This document shows, one piece after another, positions 35,735-44,242 of a DNA stretch of 64,000 nucleotides. Under the pieces are notes generated by a model. It saw only the letters and a list, made by a program, of their open reading frames with translations. It was not told the origin of the DNA and did no database searches. The position numbers were made by a program, and so were the translations under genes. Every line of letters starts with the position of its first letter. Position 1 is the first letter of the stretch. Origin of the DNA: Cupriavidus neocaledonicus (GTDB taxonomy: Bacteria > Pseudomonadota > Gammaproteobacteria > Burkholderiales > Burkholderiaceae); assembly GCF_000372525.1 (NCBI RefSeq), contig NZ_AQUR01000101.1, forward strand, positions 1 to 64,000, in the 5' to 3' direction.

Positions 35735-36670
35735 TTACTCTAGATTCTGGACCTGCTCGCGCATCTGCTCGATCAGCAGCTTGAGCTCCATCGAGGCATC
35801 GGCCAGCTCCTTGGCGGCGGCCTTGGAGCCCAGCGTGTTGGCCTCGCGGTTGAGCTCCTGCATCATGAAGTCCAGGCGCTTGCCCACCTGGCCGCCCTTC
35901 TTCAGGATATGACGGGTTTCGTTCAGGTGCGCCTGCAGCCGCGACAGCTCTTCGGCGATGTCGATGCGGATGCCGTAGACGGTGGCTTCCTGGCGGATGC
36001 GCTCGGCGATCTCGTCGCGGCTCATCGACGGCATGCCGTTGGGCGCGGCCAGGTTGAATGCTTCCTGCAGGCGCTCGGTCAGCTTTTCCTGGTGGTGCGC
36101 GATCAGCTGCGGGATGGTCGGGGTCAGGCGCTCGACGATCGCCAGCATGGCATCGATGCGCTCGGTCAGCGTGGCCTTGAGCGCATCGCCCTCGCGGCGG
36201 CGCGCTTCCAGCAACTGGCCGAGCGCCTCGCGCGCGGCGCCGAGCACGGCCTCGCGCAGCGCCTCCTGCGACAGCTCCGGCTCGACCAGCACGCCGGGCC
36301 AGCGCAGGATCTCGCCCATGCGCAGGGTGCCGGCGCTGCTGAAGGTGGCGGCCACAGTGGTTTCCAGCGCGCGGATCTGCGCCAGCAGCCCGTCGTTGAG
36401 CGCCAGCGTGGCGCCGCCGGCATCGGTGCGCTGCAGGTTGATGCGGCATTCCAGCTTGCCGCGCGACAACTCGGCCATCAGCATTTCGCGCAACGCCGGC
36501 TCGAACGCGCGGCACTCTTCGGGGGCGCGGAACAACAGGTCGAGGAAACGCGAATTGACAGTGCGGAATTCCACCGAGACGGACGCGGTGCGCCCGCTGG
36601 GCTCGCCCTGCGCGTTGGTCAATGGCGCCTGGCGCGTCGCCAGGCCGTAGCCTGTCATGCTGTGGATCAT
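35735..36670 (-). CDS. yicC: YicC/YloC family endoribonuclease
   Basis: This 311-residue protein is of the YicC family, metal-dependent endoribonucleases affecting small RNA stability. The N-terminal MIHSMTGYG starts the YicC_N domain, and the C-terminal DUF1732 block (EELSRLQAHLNETRHILKKGGQVGKRLDFMMQELNREANTLGSKA) is diagnostic. I chose ATG 36670 because family members begin M-x-SMTG. It is the first gene of the yicC-gmk-rpoZ-spoT block and is divergent from the protein kinase gene. Confidence 0.93.
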   Translation of the reverse strand: MIHSMTGYGLATRQAPLTNAQGEPSGRTASVSVEFRTVNSRFLDLLFRAPEECRAFEPALREMLMAELSRGKLECRINLQRTDAGGATLALNDGLLAQIRALETTVAATFSSAGTLRMGEILRWPGVLVEPELSQEALREAVLGAAREALGQLLEARRREGDALKATLTERIDAMLAIVERLTPTIPQLIAHHQEKLTERLQEAFNLAAPNGMPSMSRDEIAERIRQEATVYGIRIDIAEELSRLQAHLNETRHILKKGGQVGKRLDFMMQELNREANTLGSKAAAKELADASMELKLLIEQMREQVQNLE

Positions 36671-36898
36671 TGGTTGTTCTCGTGATTGGCGCCGCGCCAC
36701 CGGATGCGGGCCGCGGCCTGCCGGCGGACGCCCGCCCGGCCAGCGCGCGGCGCAGCCTGTGGGGGCGCCCTCAAAACGTTGAAAGGCGGGCAATAACGCC
36801 CGTATTTGTGTTCTTTACAAGTGACCGATTAGCCCGGACAATCCGGAGGCAAATCCGTCCGGAGGCAAATCCGCGGGGGCAACTCCGGTCCTATTCCC

Positions 36899-37951
36899 AT
36901 GACAGAGCCAAAGGGCACGCCACAACCGAAGAGTGCACCGCTGCCCGTCGGCACGCTGCTGTCCAACTATCGTATTGTAAAGAAGTTGGCCAGCGGGGGG
37001 TTCAGTTTCGTCTACCTGGCCACCGACGAAACCGGCGCGCCGGTCGCCATCAAGGAGTACCTGCCGTCGTCGCTGGCGCGGCGCAACCCGGGCGAACTGA
37101 TCCCCGTGGTGCCCGACGAAAACGCCGCCGCGTTCCGGCTGGGCCTGAAGTACTTCTTCGAAGAGGGCCGCTCCCTGGCCCGCATTTCCCATCCCAGCGT
37201 GGTGCGCGTGGTGAACTTCTTCCGCGAGAACGCCACCGTCTACATGGTGATGAACTACGAGCTGGGCAAGACGCTGCAGGAGCACGTGCTGGCGGCCCGG
37301 CAGCAGGGGCGCGCCAAGGTGCTGCGCGAGCATTTCATCCGCAAGGTCTTCCACGACCTGATGAGCGGCCTGCGCGAGGTGCATATCCACAAGCTGCTGC
37401 ACCTGGACATCAAGCCCGGCAACATCTACCTGCGCGAGGACGAGTCGCCGATCCTGCTGGATTTCGGCGCCGCGCGGCAGACCCTGACGATGGAGGCGGC
37501 GCGCTTCCAGCCGATGTACACGCCGGGCTTTGCCGCGCCGGAACTGTACGGCAAGCACACTGACCTGGGCCCGTGGACCGACATCTACAGCCTGGGCGCG
37601 ACGCTCTATGCCTGCATGGCCGGGCTGCCGCCGCAGGAAGCCAACCAGCGCGAAAAGGACGACCGCATGGGCGAGGCGCTGATGCGGCTGCGCAGCAGCT
37701 ACACCAACGGCCTGGTCGACCTGGTCGAGTGGTGCCTGCGGCTGGAGCCGTCGGGCCGCCCGCAGAGCGTGTTCCGGCTGCAGAAGGAACTGCGCGAGCA
37801 GACCAACGCGCTGGGCGAGCAGGCGCTGGCGCCGCCGACCCAGGCGCCGGTTGCCGCCCCTGCTCCGCCGGAAAAGGCGCCCGCGCCCTCGCGCTTGCGC
37901 ACGCTGCTGCGCCGGCGTGACGAGCCGGCATCTGGCGCAAGCGTCGACTGA
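36899..37951 (+). CDS. Cytoplasmic Ser/Thr protein kinase, non-RD type
   Basis: This 350-residue Hanks-type kinase has a Gly-rich loop LASGGFSFVYLA (30-41), Lys52 (AIKEYLP) and the catalytic loop HLDIKPGN (168-175), with Leu in place of the usual Arg, so it is a non-RD kinase. DFG (188-190) and APE (213-215) are intact. The C-terminus is a Pro/Ala-rich linker and a basic RLRTLLRRRDE tail. No transmembrane or extracellular domain is present, so it is soluble. Downstream, a PP2C gene follows after 71 bases, suggesting an operon acting as a phosphorylation switch. Targets unknown. Confidence 0.93.
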   Translation: MTEPKGTPQPKSAPLPVGTLLSNYRIVKKLASGGFSFVYLATDETGAPVAIKEYLPSSLARRNPGELIPVVPDENAAAFRLGLKYFFEEGRSLARISHPSVVRVVNFFRENATVYMVMNYELGKTLQEHVLAARQQGRAKVLREHFIRKVFHDLMSGLREVHIHKLLHLDIKPGNIYLREDESPILLDFGAARQTLTMEAARFQPMYTPGFAAPELYGKHTDLGPWTDIYSLGATLYACMAGLPPQEANQREKDDRMGEALMRLRSSYTNGLVDLVEWCLRLEPSGRPQSVFRLQKELREQTNALGEQALAPPTQAPVAAPAPPEKAPAPSRLRTLLRRRDEPASGASVD

Positions 37952-38022
37952 ATCACACCCCCGGCCGCGGCGCCTTCGTGCCCCGACCGGGCCATCGAAC
38001 CCGAGAAAGCCAATTAGCCAAC

Positions 38023-38937
38023 ATGCGATTCTCTGTCTACCAGGAAAGCAGGAAGGGCGGCCGCCGCGTCAACCAGGACCGCATGGGCTATTGCTTCACG
38101 CGCGATGCGCTGCTGATGGTGCTGGCCGATGGCCTGGGCGGCCACGCCCACGGCGAAGTCGCCGCGCAGCAGGCGCTGCAGACGCTGGCGCGCCAGTTCC
38201 AGCTGCAGGCGCGGCCCGCGGTGCGCAATCCGGCCGAATTCCTGCAGGACACCATCATGCTGGCGCACCGCGAGATCCACCGCTATGCCGAAGCCAACCA
38301 GATGGCCGACGTGCCCCGCACCACGGTGGTCTGCTGCCTGGTGCAGCACGGCAAGATCCACTGGGCCCACGCCGGCGATTCGCGCTATTACCTGCTGCGC
38401 AAGGGCCAGTTGCTGACGCGCACGCGCGACCACTCTAAGATCGAGAACCTGCTGCAACAGGAACGCGTGCTGCCGATGGAGGTGGCCAACCACCCCGAGC
38501 GCAACAAGCTCTACAACTGCCTGGGTTCGCCCAACCTGCCGCTGATCGACCTGGGCGGGCCGGTGCGGCTGGAACCCGGCGACGTCGCGCTGCTCTGCTC
38601 CGACGGCCTGTGGGGCCCGCTGGACGAGCCCGTGCTGGTGGACAAGCTGTCGCGGCTGTCGGTGGTACAGGCGGTGCCGGCGCTGATCGACCAGGCGCTG
38701 CAGCAGGCCGGCGAGGGTGCCGACAACACCACCGGCATCGCCATGATGTGGGAACTGGACAACAACACCGCCAGCCAGGATGCGGTGATGACCGACACCC
38801 TGCCACTCAATGCCTTCACCACCTCGATCCTGGAGCGCAACGGCACCGAAAGCGACCTGCTGTCCGAGGAAGAGATCGAGCGCTCGATCGCCGAGATCCG
38901 CGCCGCCATCGACAAGACCAGCAACCTGATGCGTTGA
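38023..38937 (+). CDS. PP2C-family Ser/Thr protein phosphatase
   Basis: This 304-residue metal-dependent phosphatase likely reverses the adjacent kinase. Metal-site motifs are RRVNQDRMGY (Asp19), LADGLGGHAHGE (Asp36), HAGDSRYYLLR, LLCSDGLWG and the closing DNTTGIAMMW (Asp245). The catalytic domain fills residues 1-250; the tail (about 260-304) has a helical DLLSEEEIERSIAEIRAAI segment. I chose ATG 38023 (MRFSVYQES) over 37978 because it matches the PP2C fold start. It is soluble and shares the operon with the kinase. Confidence 0.93.
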   Translation: MRFSVYQESRKGGRRVNQDRMGYCFTRDALLMVLADGLGGHAHGEVAAQQALQTLARQFQLQARPAVRNPAEFLQDTIMLAHREIHRYAEANQMADVPRTTVVCCLVQHGKIHWAHAGDSRYYLLRKGQLLTRTRDHSKIENLLQQERVLPMEVANHPERNKLYNCLGSPNLPLIDLGGPVRLEPGDVALLCSDGLWGPLDEPVLVDKLSRLSVVQAVPALIDQALQQAGEGADNTTGIAMMWELDNNTASQDAVMTDTLPLNAFTTSILERNGTESDLLSEEEIERSIAEIRAAIDKTSNLMR

Positions 38938-39039
38938 TGGCCCCGCAGGGGCGGCATGGGGCCGGGCGCCAGCGCGTACGGGCCGGCAGCGGTAGAATCG
39001 CGGTCTCTTCCCCTCTACCCCTTGCGGACAATCCATCTC

Positions 39040-39759
39040 ATGCGACCCAGCGGCCGCGCAGCCGATGCGCTGCGTTCCATCAGCCTTACCCGCCACTACA
39101 CCCGTCACGCCGAAGGCTCCGTCCTGTGCGCCTTTGGCGATACCAAGGTGCTGTGCACCGCCAGCGTGCTGGCCAAGGTGCCGCCGCACAAGAAAGGCAG
39201 CGGCGAGGGCTGGGTCACGGCCGAATACGGCATGCTGCCGCGCGCCACGCATACGCGTTCCGACCGCGAGGCGGCGCGCGGCAAGCAGACCGGCCGCACC
39301 CAGGAAATCCAGCGCCTGATCGGCCGCGCCATGCGCTCGGTATTCGACCTGGCGGCGCTGGGCGAATACACGCTCCACCTCGACTGCGACGTGCTGCAGG
39401 CCGACGGCGGCACCCGCACCGCGGCCATCACCGGCGCCTTTGTCGCCGCGCATGACGCGGTCGCGACCATGCTGCGCGACGGCCTGATCGCCGCCAGCCC
39501 GATCCGCGACCATGTCGCCGCGGTCTCGGTCGGCATGGTCGACGGCGTGCCGGTGCTGGACCTGGACTACGCCGAGGACAGCAACAGCGACACCGACATG
39601 AACGTGGTCATGACCGGCAGCGGCGGCTTTGTCGAGGTGCAGGGCACCGCCGAGGGCGCGCCCTTCAGCCGCGCCGACCTCGACGCCATGACGCGCCTGG
39701 CCGAAGCCGGCATCGCGCGCCTGGTGCAGCTCCAGCGCCAAGCGCTGGGCCTGGCCTGA
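39040..39759 (+). CDS. rph: Ribonuclease PH
   Basis: This 239-residue phosphorolytic exoribonuclease trims tRNA 3' ends. RPSGRAADALRSISLTRHYT, GDTKVLCTASVL, GWVTAEYGMLPRATHTR and DCDVLQADGGTRTAAI are the RNase PH motifs; the length is normal. A TAGAAT hexamer lies at 38993-38998. I chose ATG 39040 because family members start MRPSGR. It is followed at 15 bases by rdgB and then overlapping hemW. Confidence 0.96.
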   Translation: MRPSGRAADALRSISLTRHYTRHAEGSVLCAFGDTKVLCTASVLAKVPPHKKGSGEGWVTAEYGMLPRATHTRSDREAARGKQTGRTQEIQRLIGRAMRSVFDLAALGEYTLHLDCDVLQADGGTRTAAITGAFVAAHDAVATMLRDGLIAASPIRDHVAAVSVGMVDGVPVLDLDYAEDSNSDTDMNVVMTGSGGFVEVQGTAEGAPFSRADLDAMTRLAEAGIARLVQLQRQALGLA

Positions 39760-39774
39760 GCTCCGGAGCCCCCC

Positions 39775-40392
39775 ATGCGACGCCTGGTACTGGCCTCCAA
39801 CAATCCCGGCAAGCTGCGCGAATTCGGCGCGCTGCTGGCCCCGCTCGGCTTTGACGTGGTGACGCAGGGCGAGGTTGGCATCCCCGAGGCCGACGAGCCC
39901 TTCGCCACCTTTGTCGAGAACGCGCTGACCAAGGCCCGCCACGCCAGCCGGCTTGCCGGCCTGCCCGCGCTGGCGGACGACTCCGGCATCTGCGTGCAGG
40001 CGCTGGGCGGCGCGCCCGGCGTCTATTCGGCGCGCTATGCGCAGATGGCGGGACAGGCCAAGTCGGACTCGGCCAACAACGCCTACCTGGTCTCGCAGCT
40101 GGCCGGCAAGCTGAACCGGCACGCGTACTACTACTGCGTGCTGGTGTTCGTGCGCCACGCCGATGACCCGTGCCCGATCATCGCCGAAGGCGCGTGGCAT
40201 GGCGAGGTCGTCGACGCGCCGCGCGGCGCGGGCGGCTTCGGCTACGACCCGCACTTCCTGCTGCCGGCGCTGGGCAAGACCGCTGCCGAGCTGCCGCCGG
40301 AAGAAAAGAACCGCGTCAGCCACCGCGCCCAGGCGCTGCGCGCACTGGTGGCCCGCCTGCAGACCGAGGCCGCGGAGCCTGACACCCGATGA
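39775..40392 (+). CDS. rdgB: XTP/dITP diphosphatase (RdgB/HAM1)
   Basis: This 205-residue enzyme hydrolyses non-canonical purine triphosphates (dITP, XTP, ITP) so they are not incorporated into nucleic acid. The N-terminal LASNNPGKLREF, the LADDSGICVQALGGAPGVYSARYA block and GGFGYDPHFLL near the C-terminus are diagnostic. The rph-rdgB spacing is 15 bases and the stop overlaps the hemW start, so these are co-transcribed housekeeping genes. Confidence 0.95.
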   Translation: MRRLVLASNNPGKLREFGALLAPLGFDVVTQGEVGIPEADEPFATFVENALTKARHASRLAGLPALADDSGICVQALGGAPGVYSARYAQMAGQAKSDSANNAYLVSQLAGKLNRHAYYYCVLVFVRHADDPCPIIAEGAWHGEVVDAPRGAGGFGYDPHFLLPALGKTAAELPPEEKNRVSHRAQALRALVARLQTEAAEPDTR

Positions 40393-41621
40393 TTCCGATC
40401 GTACCGGCCTCCGCGTCCGTGCCAGTGGACAGCAAGCAGCTGTGGCTCAAGCCCGGGCAGATCAGCCTGCCCGGCTCGCCGCCGCTGTCGCTGTACGTGC
40501 ATATCCCGTGGTGCGTGCGCAAGTGCCCGTATTGCGATTTCAACTCGCACGCCGCGCCCGGCGCCGACAACCACGAGATCCCGGAAGACCTCTACCTGGA
40601 CGCGCTGCGCGCGGACCTGGAGCAGTCGCTGCCGCTGGTATGGGGCCGCCCCGTGCATACCGTCTTCATCGGCGGCGGCACGCCGAGCCTGCTGTCGGCG
40701 GCGGGCATGGACCGGCTGCTGTCGGATATCCGCGCCCTGCTGCCGCTCGACGCCGATGCCGAGATCACGATGGAAGCCAATCCCGGCACCTTCGAAGCCG
40801 GCAAGTTCGCCAGCTACCGCGCCAGCGGCATCAACCGGCTCTCGATCGGCATCCAGAGCTTCAATGACCGGCACCTGCAGGCACTGGGCCGCATCCACGG
40901 CGGCACCGAAGCGCGCCGCGCCATCGACATCGCCCAGGCCAGCTTCGACAACATCAACCTCGACCTGATGTACGCGCTGCCGGGCCAGACCCTGCAGGAA
41001 TGCCAGGCGGACGTCGAAGCCGCGCTGGCCTGTGGCACCACGCACCTGTCTCTGTACCACCTGACGCTGGAGCCCAACACGCTGTTCGCGAAGTTTCCGC
41101 CGGCATTGCCCGACGACGACACGGCATACGAGATGCAGGACTGGATCGAAGCGCGCACCGCCGCGGCGGGCTATCGGCACTACGAGACCTCGGCCTATGC
41201 AAAGCCGCATCGCGAGGCGCGCCACAACCTCAACTACTGGCGCTTCGGCGACTACCTTGGCATCGGCGCCGGCGCGCACGGCAAGCTGTCGTTCCCGCAG
41301 CGCGTGCTGCGCCAGATGCGGCACAAGCATCCCGCAACCTACATCGCGCAGGCCATGGCCGGCAACGCGGTGCAGGAAGCGCGCGACGTCGGCGCCGACG
41401 AGCTGCCGTTCGAGTTCATGCTCAACGCGCTGCGCCTGACCGACGGCGTGCCGGCCTCGAGCTTCCACGACTACACCGGGCTGCCGCTGCACACCATCAG
41501 CAAGCAGCTGGCCGAGGCCGAGAAAAAAGGCTTGCTGGAAGCCGACCTGACCACGATCCGCCCCACCGAACTTGGCCGGCGCTTCCTCAACGACCTGCAG
41601 GAAATGTTCCTGAAGGACTGA
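40389..41621 (+). CDS. hemW: Radical SAM heme chaperone HemW
   Basis: This 410-residue radical SAM protein is of the HemW family, which binds heme and inserts it into respiratory enzymes. The cluster-binding motif is CVRKCPYC (about residues 42-49) within YVHIPWCVRKCPYCDFN; GGGTPSLL, ANPGTF and SIGIQSFNDRHLQALGR follow. The HemW C-terminal domain ends the protein. The start overlaps the rdgB stop (ATGA), so translation is coupled. A terminator follows. Confidence 0.95.
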   Translation: MIPIVPASASVPVDSKQLWLKPGQISLPGSPPLSLYVHIPWCVRKCPYCDFNSHAAPGADNHEIPEDLYLDALRADLEQSLPLVWGRPVHTVFIGGGTPSLLSAAGMDRLLSDIRALLPLDADAEITMEANPGTFEAGKFASYRASGINRLSIGIQSFNDRHLQALGRIHGGTEARRAIDIAQASFDNINLDLMYALPGQTLQECQADVEAALACGTTHLSLYHLTLEPNTLFAKFPPALPDDDTAYEMQDWIEARTAAAGYRHYETSAYAKPHREARHNLNYWRFGDYLGIGAGAHGKLSFPQRVLRQMRHKHPATYIAQAMAGNAVQEARDVGADELPFEFMLNALRLTDGVPASSFHDYTGLPLHTISKQLAEAEKKGLLEADLTTIRPTELGRRFLNDLQEMFLKD

Positions 41622-41641
41622 GCGGCCCGCACGCCGGCAGT

Positions 41642-41672
41642 AAAAAAAAGGCCACGCAAGCGCGTGGCCTTT
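41642..41672. terminator. Bidirectional terminator between hemW and lipoprotein gene
   Basis: A GGCCACGC/GCGTGGCC hairpin has an A-run on its left, giving a strong T-run for the minus-strand lipoprotein gene, and CTTTC on the right for hemW. Confidence 0.85.
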
Positions 41673-41700
41673 CACTTCTGGCAAACGTCTGTCCGGCAGG

Positions 41701-42210
41701 TCAGTACGGTGTGGCCATGTCATTGGCGACGCGCGCGCGCATGCCCACCTGCAGGCTGCCCAGGTTGGACTGCGTCACCGTGGCGAGGCGGCCGTCATCG
41801 AGCCGCACGTTGACGCGATAGACCGTCTGCGTATTGCTGCCCGCGCGCTTCTCGATCTGGTTGCCGGCCACGGCGCCGACCACGGCACCGCCGATGGTCG
41901 CCGCGGTCTGGCCGCGCCCGCCGCCGATCTGGTGGCCCAGCAGGCCGCCCGCTGCGCCGCCGATCACGGTGCCGAGCAGGCCCGAGCTGCCCTGTGTAGT
42001 GGTGATCGGCTCGATCGATTCGACGCGGCCGTAGTAAACCGCGCCGGCCGGTGCCTGCGAGGTATGGGGGTTCTGGTAACCCGGGGGCGGCGCGTTGTAG
42101 CCGGTGTTGTAGCCCTGGTCGTAGCCGCTGTTGTACGGCGCCGCACAACCGGCCAGCGCGGCCGCCGCGGCCACCGGAACGATGAGCCATGTCTTACTTG
42201 GGATTCGCAT
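41701..42210 (-). CDS. Glycine-zipper (2TM) outer-membrane lipoprotein
   Basis: This 169-residue protein has a lipobox ALAGC with Cys22. A Gly/Tyr/Pro-rich spacer (GYDQGYNTGYNAPPPG) follows. The SlyB-like glycine zipper region at about 70-115 (LLGTVIGGAAGGLLGHQIGGGRGQ, GGAVVGAVAGNQIEK) and a C-terminal beta domain with VRLDDGRLATVTQ are typical of the family. AGGAG precedes the ATG. Such proteins decorate the outer membrane and are often stress regulated. Confidence 0.9.
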   Translation of the reverse strand: MRIPSKTWLIVPVAAAAALAGCAAPYNSGYDQGYNTGYNAPPPGYQNPHTSQAPAGAVYYGRVESIEPITTTQGSSGLLGTVIGGAAGGLLGHQIGGGRGQTAATIGGAVVGAVAGNQIEKRAGSNTQTVYRVNVRLDDGRLATVTQSNLGSLQVGMRARVANDMATPY

Positions 42211-42474
42211 TTTGAGTTCTCCTCTGTTGCCAGGCGAAAGCCGGGGATGCGGCACACACCGCAGTGCCCGGTACGACCATATGAGCGCTGGCGCGATATG
42301 AAGGTTCCGCCTTGTCAGACAGCGCCCGACAGCACAGCAGAAGATATGGCAGGAACAACGGCCGCGCACTTGCCGCGGCCCAAGTCCCATCAGGGCGCCC
42401 GGGCCTTGTATAATGCGCGGCCAGACCGTAGCGTCTGCATGCGGCATTGCGCCGGAGGCCCCGCCCTTTCGCGC

Positions 42475-42480
42475 TACAAT
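42475..42480 (+). promoter_or_regulatory. Predicted -10 element of tRNA-Ser
   Basis: TACAAT lies 14 bases before the tRNA. No good -35 is visible. A second, consensus TATAAT (42409-42414) lies 65 bases further upstream. Confidence 0.45.
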
Positions 42481-42494
42481 GCCCGCACTTTTCC

Positions 42495-42584
42495 GGAAGC
42501 GTGGCCGAGTGGTTTAAGGCAGCAGTCTTGAAAACTGCCGATGGGGTGACCCATCCGTGAGTTCGAATCTCACCGCTTCCGCCA
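42495..42584 (+). tRNA. tRNA-Ser (anticodon UGA)
   Basis: This 90-base class II tRNA has a GGAAGCG/CGCTTCC acceptor stem and encoded CCA. The anticodon loop CTTGAAA gives UGA. The long variable arm (GATGGGGTGACCCATC) and T-arm GAGTTCGAATCTC are typical of serine tRNAs. Confidence 0.97.
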
Positions 42585-42591
42585 AACAATG

Positions 42592-42630
42592 AAAAACGGC
42601 CCGCACCATCGACTGGTGCGGGCCGTTTTT
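42592..42630. terminator. Terminator of tRNA-Ser
   Basis: A 17-bp hairpin of the form AAAAACGGCCCGCACCA/TGGTGCGGGCCGTTTTT has a 5-base loop and ends in TTTTT; the first base of the convergent small gene's stop (42630) is its last base, so it also serves that gene. Confidence 0.9.
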
Positions 42631-43004
42631 CATCCGGCGTCGTCGTGCAGGCCTTGCTTCAGCAGCCGGTAGGCCTCGGCCTCGGAGATCCGCAGCCGGT
42701 ATTTCGTCGCCAGCACGCGTGCCAGCCCGCGGGCCGCGCCGGGAGGGCTGTAGCGCAGCTGCTCGCGGTAGGCCTCGACCTCATAGCGCAGGCGCCAGCG
42801 CCGGCTGGCCAGGTAGAGCACGCCCATCAGGCCCCAGCTGCGCCAGAACTGGCGCACGTGGACCTTCTCATGCTCGATCAGCGCCTGGCTGGCGCCGGGG
42901 CGCAGGAGGATCAGCGGACCGGGCGTGAAGCCGTCAAACCCGCGTGGGATCAGCCAGCGGGTTTCGATGACCAGGCACAGGGGCGAGCGGCAATAGCGGA
43001 GCAT
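42630..43004 (-). CDS. Small protein with HExxH metalloprotease-like motif
   Basis: This 124-residue protein carries HEKVH (residues 45-49), a zinc-peptidase-type HExxH, in an amphipathic LIEHEKVHVRQFW helix. A further acidic motif YEVEAYREQ lies at 74-82, placed as the third glutamate ligand of gluzincins might be. A hydrophobic segment, WGLMGVLYLA (57-66), separates them. There is no signal peptide. The ATG at 43004 has a GAGG at very short spacing, so the start is uncertain. No family is recognised; protease function is inference. Confidence 0.65.
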   Translation of the reverse strand: MLRYCRSPLCLVIETRWLIPRGFDGFTPGPLILLRPGASQALIEHEKVHVRQFWRSWGLMGVLYLASRRWRLRYEVEAYREQLRYSPPGAARGLARVLATKYRLRISEAEAYRLLKQGLHDDAG

Positions 43005-43066
43005 GCCTCTAGCATAGCGCGCCAGCCGCGCTCGCGCCGCGCTCGCGCCGCGGCGTGGCGACGCGC

Positions 43067-44242
43067 TCAGGCGGCTGCACGCAGCGGCGCGGCGGCTGCG
43101 GCCGGGGTCGCCGGCGCGCCAGCCTGGCCGCGCGAACGGCCGGAGCTCAGGTAGCCGGCGATCGATTCCTGCGTGACCTCGCCCAGGTAGGCGCCATCGG
43201 CGCCCATCACCGGCAGCCAGCTGGTGTTGTGCTGGTACATGCGCGACAGCACGATGCGCAGGTGTTCGTCGAACGCCGCGGTGGCGGCGAACGGGCGCAT
43301 CACGTCGCTGCACTGGCCCTGGCCCGAACGCGCGTCGCGACGCGTTACGTAGCCCTGCGCCACCTGCGCGTCGTCGACCACCGGCAGGTGGCGCACGTCG
43401 GCGTCGTCCATCACGCCCAGCGCCTCGGCCAGCGCCATCCCGGGGCGGCAGCTCGGCGGCATGGTGGCGGCATCGCCGGCGCGCACCAGCAACAGGCGCT
43501 TGAGCGTGTTGTCGTGGCCGACGAAGGCCTGCACGAACTCATCGGCCGGGTGCGCCAGCAGCGCGTCGGGATGGTCGAACTGCACCAGCTTGCCGCGGCG
43601 GAACACCGCCACCTTGTCGGCCAGCTTGATGGCTTCGTCGATATCGTGCGATACCATGATCACGGTCTTGCCGAGCTGGCGCTGCATCTGCAGGAATTCG
43701 TTCTGGATGCTCTCGCGGTTGATCGGGTCGACCGCGCCGAAGGGCTCGTCCATCAGCAGCAGCGGCGCGTCGGCCGCCAGCGCGCGGATCACGCCGATGC
43801 GCTGCTGCTGCCCGCCCGACAGTTCGCGCGGATAGCGCGACAGCAGGCGGTTGGGATCGAGCTGCACCATCGCCATCAGTTCGCGCGCGCGTTCGCGGCA
43901 CTGCTTTTTGTCCCAGCCCAGCAGGCGCGGCACCACCATGATGTTCTCTTCGATGGTCATGTTGGGGAACAGGCCGATCTGCTGGATCACGTAGCCGATC
44001 TTGCGGCGCAGCGTCACGCCATCGAGGCCGCGCGTATCCTCGCCTTCGATGCGCACCGTGCCCGAGGTCGGCTCGATCAGCCGGTTGATCATCTTCAGCG
44101 TGGTGGTCTTGCCGCAGCCCGACGGCCCCAGGAAGACGCAGATCTCGCCGCGCGGCACCGTCAGCGACACGGCGTCGACGGCGCGCATCTCGGTGCCGTC
44201 TTTCTGCGGGAAGGACTTGGTGAGTTGGTCGAGTTCGATCAT
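43067..44242 (-). CDS. Osmoprotectant ABC transporter ATP-binding protein with CBS domains
   Basis: This 391-residue ATPase is of the ProV/OpuCA group for betaine, choline or carnitine uptake. Walker A GPSGCGKTT (about 39-47), ABC signature LSGGQQQR (about 143), Walker B LLLMDEP and the H-loop SHD are intact. Two CBS domains near the C-terminus (about 275-375) sense ionic strength in OpuA-type systems. ATG 44242 overlaps the upstream permease stop by four bases, and it is the last gene of the operon on the minus strand. Confidence 0.92.
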   Translation of the reverse strand: MIELDQLTKSFPQKDGTEMRAVDAVSLTVPRGEICVFLGPSGCGKTTTLKMINRLIEPTSGTVRIEGEDTRGLDGVTLRRKIGYVIQQIGLFPNMTIEENIMVVPRLLGWDKKQCRERARELMAMVQLDPNRLLSRYPRELSGGQQQRIGVIRALAADAPLLLMDEPFGAVDPINRESIQNEFLQMQRQLGKTVIMVSHDIDEAIKLADKVAVFRRGKLVQFDHPDALLAHPADEFVQAFVGHDNTLKRLLLVRAGDAATMPPSCRPGMALAEALGVMDDADVRHLPVVDDAQVAQGYVTRRDARSGQGQCSDVMRPFAATAAFDEHLRIVLSRMYQHNTSWLPVMGADGAYLGEVTQESIAGYLSSGRSRGQAGAPATPAAAAAPLRAAA

